Origin: Clostridia bacterium
Lineage (GTDB): Bacteria; Bacillota; Clostridia; Oscillospirales; Acutalibacteraceae
Direction of reading: 5' to 3'
DNA length: 64,000 nt
NCBI GenBank assembly: GCA_017516965.1
Contig: JAFXAP010000009.1
Coordinates: 35,694-99,693, forward strand
Each line of letters begins with the position of its first letter. Position 1 is the stretch's first letter. The notes beneath the pieces are model-generated. The model saw only the letters and a list, made by a program, of their open reading frames with translations. It did not search any database and was not told where the DNA came from. Shown here one piece after another: positions 54,779 through 61,473 of the stretch. The translations under genes were made by a program, and so were the position numbers.

Positions 54779-56047
54779 GTGAAAAAAATAGTTATAATCG
54801 GCGGCGGCGCGGCAGGTCTTATGGCGGCAGTTGCGGCGGCTAAAGAGATGGGTGAAACCTCATATAATATAACTGTTGTTGAAAAAAACTCTCGCCCTGC
54901 GCGTAAAGTGATGATTACAGGTAAAGGTCGTTGCAACGTCACCAACAATTGTGACCTTAATTCCCTTATTGCCAACACCCCAAAAAACGGAAAGTTTTTG
55001 TACTCGGCTTTTAGCAATTTTGGCGCAGCTGATACAATGCAATTTTTTGAAGATAGGGGCGTACCGCTTAAAACCGAGCGCGGCAATCGCGTTTTCCCCG
55101 TGTCAGATAAGGCGGTTGATATAGTTGACGCTCTTACACGCGCGGTTTTAAAAATTGGCAATATTATAGAGGGTACTGCCGAGTGTATTATGGCGCCGGG
55201 CGGTTTTGTTACCGCTGTTAAGCTTACCGACGGCAAAATTCTTGACGCCGACTGCGTTATAGTGGCAACGGGCGGTGTTTCGTACCCACTTACAGGCTCT
55301 ACAGGTGACGGGTATAAAATGGCAAAAAGTCTTGGTCACACCGTAACAAACCTAACGCCATCTTTGGTTGGTCTTGAATGTCATGAGGGCTTTTGCACTC
55401 GACTTGCAGGGTTATCACTAAAAAACGTAACCCTTTCGGTGTTTGAAGATGGCAAGAAAAAGGCGCTTTATAAAGAGTTGGGTGAAATGCTCTTTACCCA
55501 TACGGGCATATCAGGTCCATTAACACTTTCAGCATCGGCGCATCTGCGATATATGGGCAAAAAGCAATATTTTGCCGAGATCGATTTAAAACCTGCGCTT
55601 GATGACACGCAACTTGATAAAAGATTGCTCCGCGATTTTGAAGAGTCTCTGAACCGTGATTTTGCAAATTCCTTGGACAAACTGTTACCAAAGAGCATAA
55701 TTCCGGTTATAATAAATATGTCGGGCATTGAGCCACACACCAAGGTTAATACCATAAGCCGTGAGCAAAGACTAAAACTTGTAGATATTATTAAACATTT
55801 TAAGCTTACCATAACGGGATTCAGACCTATTGAGGAAGCAATAATCACAAGCGGCGGTATTGCTGTTAAAGAAATTGACCCTAAAACTATGATGTCAAAA
55901 CTAATAGACGGGCTTTTCTTTGCGGGTGAGGTAATTGATGTTGATGCCTACACAGGTGGATTTAATCTACAAATAGCATTTTCAACAGGCGTGTTAGCCG
56001 GTGAAAATGCTGCAAAATATAAAATTTCAACCGAAAGGAAAATTTAA
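54779..56047 (+). CDS. BaiN/HI0933-like FAD-dependent oxidoreductase
   Basis: A flavoprotein of 422 residues. The N-terminal FAD motif is KIVIIGGGAAGLMAAVAAA, followed by VVEKNSRPARKVMITGKGRCNVTN, typical of the HI0933/YhiN/BaiN family. Further on are CVIVATGGVSYPLTGSTGDGY, a LGEMLFTHTGISGPLTLS block and the C-terminal FFAGEVIDVDAYTGGFNLQIAFSTG. Family members have been linked to bile-acid reduction (BaiN) and other reactions; annotation as aminoacetone oxidase is unproven. GTG 54767 is in frame, but GGGTGAGG fits GTG 54779. It is 2 nt upstream of cmk, a conserved order in Clostridia. Confidence 0.9.
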   Translation: MKKIVIIGGGAAGLMAAVAAAKEMGETSYNITVVEKNSRPARKVMITGKGRCNVTNNCDLNSLIANTPKNGKFLYSAFSNFGAADTMQFFEDRGVPLKTERGNRVFPVSDKAVDIVDALTRAVLKIGNIIEGTAECIMAPGGFVTAVKLTDGKILDADCVIVATGGVSYPLTGSTGDGYKMAKSLGHTVTNLTPSLVGLECHEGFCTRLAGLSLKNVTLSVFEDGKKKALYKELGEMLFTHTGISGPLTLSASAHLRYMGKKQYFAEIDLKPALDDTQLDKRLLRDFEESLNRDFANSLDKLLPKSIIPVIINMSGIEPHTKVNTISREQRLKLVDIIKHFKLTITGFRPIEEAIITSGGIAVKEIDPKTMMSKLIDGLFFAGEVIDVDAYTGGFNLQIAFSTGVLAGENAAKYKISTERKI

Positions 56048-56049
56048 TT

Positions 56050-56715
56050 ATGATTTCAATTGCATTAGACGGTCCGGCAGGTGCCGGTAAAAGTACAGTA
56101 GCAAAGGGTGTCGCAAAAGAACTTGGATTTATCTATGTTGACACAGGCGCGCTTTACCGTACAGTTGGCTTAAAGTTTTTGCGCGAAGGTTATGACACTA
56201 CTCTTGACTGTGATATCGAGGCAGTGCTTAAAACCATTGAGGTAGATATTAAGTTTATAGATGGCGCGCAACACGTATTTTTAAACGGTGAGGATGTGTC
56301 AGATGAAATAAGAACTCCCGATGCCTCTATGATGGCATCTGCCGTTTCGGCAAAACCGCCTGTACGTGCCTTTTTGCTTGAAATGCAACGCAAACTTGCC
56401 CGCGAAAACAATGTTCTTATGGACGGCAGAGACATAGGTACGGTTGTTTTGCCCAATGCTACGCTTAAGTTTTTTGTAACAGCTACTGTAGAAGAAAGAG
56501 CAACACGCCGTTATAAAGAGCTTTGCGAAAAGGGTATGGATGTTAAATATGATGATATTTACAAAGATATAGAAACCCGTGATTATAACGATTCTCACCG
56601 CGAGATAGCGCCACTAAAACCTGCAGAGGATTCAATAATGTTTGATACCACAGGTAACACTTTACAAGAGTCTATTGATATATTACTCAAAATGATAAAA
56701 GATAGGATAAATTAA
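56050..56715 (+). CDS. cmk: Cytidylate kinase
   Basis: Phosphorylates CMP and dCMP with ATP. The 221-residue protein has the P-loop ALDGPAGAGKSTVAKGVAKELG, YVDTGALYRTVGL, the NMP-binding insert with VSDEIRTPDASMMASAVSA, MDGRDIGTVVLPNA and the LID arginines (RATRRYKE). The stop is immediately followed by the ATG of ispH-S1. The cmk-rpsA gene order is widespread in bacteria, here with ispH fused to rpsA. Confidence 0.96.
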   Translation: MISIALDGPAGAGKSTVAKGVAKELGFIYVDTGALYRTVGLKFLREGYDTTLDCDIEAVLKTIEVDIKFIDGAQHVFLNGEDVSDEIRTPDASMMASAVSAKPPVRAFLLEMQRKLARENNVLMDGRDIGTVVLPNATLKFFVTATVEERATRRYKELCEKGMDVKYDDIYKDIETRDYNDSHREIAPLKPAEDSIMFDTTGNTLQESIDILLKMIKDRIN

Positions 56716-58773
56716 ATGAATATAACACTTGCTAAAACAGCGGGTTTTTGCTTTGGTGTAAACCGCGCGGTACAAATGGTATATGACCTGGTATCAAGTG
56801 GTGAAAAGGTTTGCACCTTAGGCCCTATAATACACAACAGCCAAATGGTTGATGAGCTAAAATCCAAGGGTGTTCGCGTGGTCGAAAACGCTCAGGAAGT
56901 CAAGAATGATGAAATTTTGGTTATACGCTCTCACGGTGTTGGAAAAAGTGTTTATGAAACGGCAACAAAAGCGGGGGTAAGGTTGTGTGATGCAACCTGT
57001 CCCTTTGTTGCAAAAATACATAAGATTGTGGCTGAACAATCAAGCAAGGGTGAAGTAATTTTGATTGCAGGTGATGAAAATCATCACGAGGTTATTGGAA
57101 TTATCGGTCACTGCGTATCGCAATATTACGTGTTCAGCAATGAGTCCGAGCTTGAAAATTTGATAGAAAATCATCCCGAAATCAAAGAAATTCCCGTTTC
57201 GGTGGTGTCACAGACCACATTTAATGCAAAAAAATGGCAAAAAGCGCAAATTTTTTTAAAAAAAGTATGTACAAATGCAAAAATTTTTGATACAATATGT
57301 AGTGCTACGTCAACACGACAGGCAGAGGCGCGTGAGCTTGCTGCTACCTGCGATGTAATGGTTGTAATCGGGGGTAGGCACAGTTCAAACACCGTCAAGT
57401 TATATGACGTTTGTGCCACTCTTTGTCAAAACACCCATTTGATAGAAACCGCGTCAGAACTTAAGGTCGAATGGTTTTCTAAAGCAAATAATGTTGGCGT
57501 TGTCGCGGGTGCATCTACACCTGCGGGTATTATAAAGGAGGTTATTAAAACCATGTCGGAAATTTTACAACCTGTAGATGAACAGATGGAGGTAGTAGAA
57601 ACTGTTCAAAAAAGCTTCGAGGAAATGACAGATGAGGAAGCATTTGAGGCTTCGCTCAACAGCCTTACAGGCGAGCAGAAGGTGTGCGGTACTGTTGTTG
57701 CAGTAAACGCATCAGAAATCACTGTAGATATAGGCAGAGGTGTAACAGGCTATGTTAGCGCAGATGAATATTCAACAGAACCTGTTGATCTGTTAAGCGA
57801 AGTAAAAGTTGATGATAAGCTCAACCTTATCATTATGAAAATCAGCGATCAGGAAGGAACCGCAATGCTTTCAAAGCGTCGTTACGATGCTATTGCAGGT
57901 TGGGACAATATAGTTGCTGCTAAGGATTCAGGCGAAGTGCTTCACGGCACAGTTCGCGATGTGATCAAGGGTGGCGTTGTAGTGTACTCAAACAATGTTC
58001 GCATATTTATCCCTGCATCTCAGGCTACCGCTTCAAGAAATGATTCACTTGAAAATTTAAAGGGTACTGAGGTTGATTTCAGAATTATTGAAATCGGTCG
58101 TGGCCGCAGAGCTATCGGCTCTATTCGCAGCGTACTTCGCGAGGCTCGCAAAGAGGCTGAAGAAAAGGTATGGGCTTCTATTGCTGTTGGTGATCGTATC
58201 ACAGGTACAGTTAAATCACTTACAAGCTACGGCGCATTTGTTGACATTGGCGGCGTTGACGGAATGGTTCACATTTCTGAACTTTCTTGGAACCGCATCA
58301 AAAATCCTGCTGAAGTTGTATCAGTAGGCGATGAAATTGAAGTTTATATCAAAGCTCTTGACCCTGAAAAGAGAAAGATTTCATTGGGTTATAAAAAGGC
58401 TGAGGACAATCCTTGGACAATTTTCCAGAGCAACTACAATGTTGATGATGTTGTTAAGGTTACAATCGTTAGCATGACTACATACGGCGCATTCGCAAGA
58501 ATTATTCCTGGTGTTGACGGTCTTATTCACATTTCACAAATTGCTAATAAGCACGTTGCAAAACCACAGGATGAACTCACCGTAGGTCAAGAAGTTGATG
58601 CTAAGATTACTGCTATCGACCTTGATAAGAAGCGCGTAAGCCTTTCTATTCGCGTTCTTCTTGAGCCTGAAGTGGCTGAAGAGGTTAAAGAAGATGAGGT
58701 TGTAGCTTCAACTGAAGACGCAGTTGTAGAAGAAGTTGCAGCTGAAGCTGTAGCAGAAGAAACAGCTGAATAA
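56716..58773 (+). CDS. ispH: IspH-ribosomal protein S1 fusion
   Basis: A fusion of 685 residues. Residues 1-281 are HMBPP reductase, the last MEP-pathway enzyme, with its Fe-S cysteines at Cys12 (TAGFCFGVNRAV), Cys95 (CDATCPFV) and Cys195. Residues 320-645 form four S1 RNA-binding domains as in ribosomal protein S1; the last two are the most canonical (GDRITGTVKSLTSYGAFVDI and DVVKVTIVSMTTYGAFARI). The tail is acidic (Glu/Ala/Val). Such ispH-rpsA fusions are known in Clostridia. Codon use changes at about nt 57590, with the S1 part more strongly biased. It is the third gene after the flavoprotein and cmk. Confidence 0.95.
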   Translation: MNITLAKTAGFCFGVNRAVQMVYDLVSSGEKVCTLGPIIHNSQMVDELKSKGVRVVENAQEVKNDEILVIRSHGVGKSVYETATKAGVRLCDATCPFVAKIHKIVAEQSSKGEVILIAGDENHHEVIGIIGHCVSQYYVFSNESELENLIENHPEIKEIPVSVVSQTTFNAKKWQKAQIFLKKVCTNAKIFDTICSATSTRQAEARELAATCDVMVVIGGRHSSNTVKLYDVCATLCQNTHLIETASELKVEWFSKANNVGVVAGASTPAGIIKEVIKTMSEILQPVDEQMEVVETVQKSFEEMTDEEAFEASLNSLTGEQKVCGTVVAVNASEITVDIGRGVTGYVSADEYSTEPVDLLSEVKVDDKLNLIIMKISDQEGTAMLSKRRYDAIAGWDNIVAAKDSGEVLHGTVRDVIKGGVVVYSNNVRIFIPASQATASRNDSLENLKGTEVDFRIIEIGRGRRAIGSIRSVLREARKEAEEKVWASIAVGDRITGTVKSLTSYGAFVDIGGVDGMVHISELSWNRIKNPAEVVSVGDEIEVYIKALDPEKRKISLGYKKAEDNPWTIFQSNYNVDDVVKVTIVSMTTYGAFARIIPGVDGLIHISQIANKHVAKPQDELTVGQEVDAKITAIDLDKKRVSLSIRVLLEPEVAEEVKEDEVVASTEDAVVEEVAAEAVAEETAE

Positions 58774-58787
58774 TTAAAGTTTATATT

Positions 58788-58817
58788 TCACGCCCAAGGT
58801 CACTTGGGCGTGATTTT
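58788..58817 (+). terminator. Terminator after ispH-S1
   Basis: TCACGCCCAAG (58788-58798) pairs perfectly with CTTGGGCGTGA (58803-58813), then TTTT. Confidence 0.85.
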
Positions 58818-58834
58818 GTAGAAAGGGAAAATCA

Positions 58835-60007
58835 ATGCTTGACTTTGAATTTTATACACCAACAAAGGTGTTTTTTGGCAAAGGCAAACAAACACAACTT
58901 GGAAAAATAATCAGTGATTACGGCTATAAAAAAATAATGCTTCAATATGGTAAGGGAAGCATTAAGTCAAACGGACTCTATGATGAAATAATGTCCTCTT
59001 TATCAAAACACAACATCCAAGTTGTAGAAATGGGCGGGGTAGAGCCTAACCCAAAAATTGAATTTATTCGCGAGGCTGTAAAGCTTGCTAAAGAAACGGG
59101 TGTAGAGCTTATTTTGGCAGTAGGCGGCGGTAGTGTTATCGACGCGGCAAAATATACGGCGCTTGGCGCTAAAGCCGACTGCGATATATGGGATTTTGTA
59201 ACAGGAAAAGAAAAGCCAAAAGCGGCGCTACCCACGGGCTGTGTGCTTACGATTGCGGCTGCTGGTAGCGAAATGAGCGCATCGGCAGTGGTTACCGACC
59301 TGTCACTTAATATGAAACGCGGATTTACAAGTGAACTTAACCGACCGCTTTTTGCCATTTGCAACCCCGAACTCACATATACAGTAAGTCCATATCAGAC
59401 TGCTTGCGGTATAACCGATATAATGGCGCACACTATCGAGCGTTATTTTACACCCTGTGAGCCTACCGATTTAACCGATAGAATTGCCGAAAGCATTTTA
59501 AAATCGGTTATTTGTTCGGCAAAGGTTGTAATGAAAAATCCAAGTGATTATGATGCTCGCGCTAACATAATGTGGGCGTCAAGCCTTTCACACAACAATC
59601 TTACAGGTTGCGGCAGAATCAACGCGCTTCCGGTGCACCAGCTTGAACACGCATTAAGCGGTGAATTTGACAACGTTTCGCACGGCGCAGGTTTGGCGGT
59701 ACTTTTTCCCGCGTGGGCTAAATACGTTTATATGCACAATATTTCGCGTTTTGCGCAGTTTGCGCGTAGAGTGTGGGATGTTGACGAGTCCGACGATAAA
59801 AAGGCGGCAGAAAAGGGAATTGAGGCTATGGCAGAATTTTTTAAATCAATCGGTATGCCGTCTGCACTTAGAGAGTTTGATATTGATGAAAATTGTATTG
59901 ACAGACTTGCTGAACTTTGCACCTTCAATGGTAAGCGTACTATTAAAAGTGTTATTGAACTTGGAAATAAGGAAATTAAAGATATTTTTTATGATTGCTT
60001 GAATTAA
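58835..60007 (+). CDS. Iron-containing alcohol dehydrogenase (butanol dehydrogenase-like)
   Basis: A group III alcohol dehydrogenase of 390 residues that reduces aldehydes with NAD(P)H during fermentation. It begins LDFEFYTPTKVFFGKGKQTQLG and has the dinucleotide loop LILAVGGGSVIDAAKYTAL. The metal ligands sit in GITDIMAHTIERYF and in LPVHQLEHALSGEFDNVSHGAGLAVLFPAWAKY. It most resembles the BdhA/YugJ branch. GAAAGGGAAAATCA precedes the ATG. It lies only 18 bp after the ispH-S1 terminator and may depend on read-through, since no separate promoter was seen. Confidence 0.94.
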   Translation: MLDFEFYTPTKVFFGKGKQTQLGKIISDYGYKKIMLQYGKGSIKSNGLYDEIMSSLSKHNIQVVEMGGVEPNPKIEFIREAVKLAKETGVELILAVGGGSVIDAAKYTALGAKADCDIWDFVTGKEKPKAALPTGCVLTIAAAGSEMSASAVVTDLSLNMKRGFTSELNRPLFAICNPELTYTVSPYQTACGITDIMAHTIERYFTPCEPTDLTDRIAESILKSVICSAKVVMKNPSDYDARANIMWASSLSHNNLTGCGRINALPVHQLEHALSGEFDNVSHGAGLAVLFPAWAKYVYMHNISRFAQFARRVWDVDESDDKKAAEKGIEAMAEFFKSIGMPSALREFDIDENCIDRLAELCTFNGKRTIKSVIELGNKEIKDIFYDCLN

Positions 60008-60009
60008 TT

Positions 60010-60052
60010 AAAAAAGTCATTGCGAAACTTTTGTTTTCGCAATGACTTTTTT
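60010..60052. terminator. Bidirectional terminator
   Basis: An 18-bp perfect stem (AAAAAAGTCATTGCGAAA with TTTCGCAATGACTTTTTT) lies between the convergent dehydrogenase and LuxR-type genes. Confidence 0.92.
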
Positions 60053-60145
60053 GTCTGTTTATTTTAATATAATACCCACTTTGCATCATAACCCGATTAT
60101 ATTGTAATGACACTTAAAGCAGTATAGAGGGCGTGGTGTTTTAAC

Positions 60146-61267
60146 CTATTTATCAGCAACATTGGTTGCTTTTTTAAACGCAGTTTGTACGGATTTAATA
60201 TGCTTATGTATTTCAATAAGTTCCTTTCGAGAGGAAACACCCAGCTTTCCGTAAAGGTTTCTATTGTGATATTTCAGGGTGGATTCCTTGATGTTCATAT
60301 TTGCCATAATCTCTTTGGTGGTAACTCTGGCAATATACGCATCATAGATTTCACGTTCTGTCGGTGTTAGCGTTTTCAGCCCCATCATAAAGACTTCTAT
60401 GCGATCAGGAGAAATAATTTCATACTCTACCGGCTTTTCGAGCATCACATCCGTAGACGATGCTTCACTATTGGAATAACCTTGTACCGATTCAACCTGC
60501 TTAACTATATTCTTCATACGCTGGTATTCGTTCATTACAAGGTGAATACCAAGCAAAAACAGTTCGCTGATGATATATGAAATAGACAGCATTTCAAACT
60601 CAATGTTTGTCATCTGCTCAATAAACCAAACGCCGATATTAACAAAAACCGCAATAGCAAGTATGAAAGCGTGTGCTGTGGTGTCTATAGTTTTCTTAAT
60701 TTGCGCGCGAACAATGACCGTAACCATAGCGACAAAATAGCCAAGCAAATACACAAGATATAATGGATGCAACGGTCCGTACACCTTCACGAGTGTAGAA
60801 ACACCTTTTACCACTGCAAATGAAACTTCTTTGTAATAAATTGGAAGAATGCCCGGACTTGCGGCAATCAAAAACATAAGAATTGACACTGTAGCCAAAG
60901 CACCGTGTAACCATTTTGGATGCTTTGTACCGGTAACGTTCAATATGATCATAAGCATAGCAAGCGGCAAAAATACCGAACCGAGATATGCCACACGGTT
61001 TGCCCACAGCGCCATTGTAAGATTTGTTGATATCGCTAAGATGGCATATCCAACATTTACAACAAACACCGATGAAAATAGCGTAACAAGCCATGCTTTG
61101 TTTTTGCGCACCAGCAAGACACAGCCAATCAAAAGTAATAAAGATAGCACGGCAGCAGCTGAGTAGACAATAGTCAGGCTTGCGCTTTTCGCTCCGACAG
61201 CATTACAACCCGACAAACAAAACATAAAAAACAGTATGATAGGTATACTTGCAAATAACTTTTTCAT
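60146..61267 (-). CDS. Membrane-bound LuxR-type regulator with 7TM sensor
   Basis: A protein of 373 residues. The N-terminal part (about 1-245) has a signal-like helix and about seven further TM helices, resembling the 7TM sensor of some histidine kinases. The C-terminal domain (about 305-360) is a LuxR-type helix-turn-helix with LTPTEREIYDAYIARVTTKEI and IKESTLKYHNRNLYGKLGVSSRKELIEI. No kinase or receiver is present, so sensing and DNA binding are in one membrane protein. The first helix ends in LSGC (Cys21), a lipobox-like sequence. AGAGGAGAAGAAA precedes the ATG. It is divergent from a large secreted protein gene, its likely target. Confidence 0.88.
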   Translation of the reverse strand: MKKLFASIPIILFFMFCLSGCNAVGAKSASLTIVYSAAAVLSLLLLIGCVLLVRKNKAWLVTLFSSVFVVNVGYAILAISTNLTMALWANRVAYLGSVFLPLAMLMIILNVTGTKHPKWLHGALATVSILMFLIAASPGILPIYYKEVSFAVVKGVSTLVKVYGPLHPLYLVYLLGYFVAMVTVIVRAQIKKTIDTTAHAFILAIAVFVNIGVWFIEQMTNIEFEMLSISYIISELFLLGIHLVMNEYQRMKNIVKQVESVQGYSNSEASSTDVMLEKPVEYEIISPDRIEVFMMGLKTLTPTEREIYDAYIARVTTKEIMANMNIKESTLKYHNRNLYGKLGVSSRKELIEIHKHIKSVQTAFKKATNVADK

Positions 61268-61349
61268 TTTCTTCTCCTCTGACCATAATTTTTTAAAAAA
61301 GTCAGTATAGTTAAAATATTCTTATACTTTTTTTGCAAAAACACCATTT

Positions 61350-61395
61350 CCCATACTTTTGGTATGGGGACAAACGGTATATATGTTGTTATAAT
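61350..61395 (+). promoter_or_regulatory. Dyad abutting the promoter of the large secreted protein
   Basis: CCCATAC (61350-61356) and GTATGGG (61362-61368) form a perfect inverted repeat. Its right end overlaps the -35 box GGGACA (61367-61372), which is 17 bp before TATAAT (61390-61395). A weak -35 next to a dyad suits an activator such as the divergent LuxR-type regulator; this is inference. Confidence 0.55.
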
Positions 61396-61473
61396 TATAT
61401 CATAAAATATAAAATGAATCAAGGCGTTAGTTTTTATCGCGTTGAATCATAAAATTTAAAAGGAGGTCTTAAA

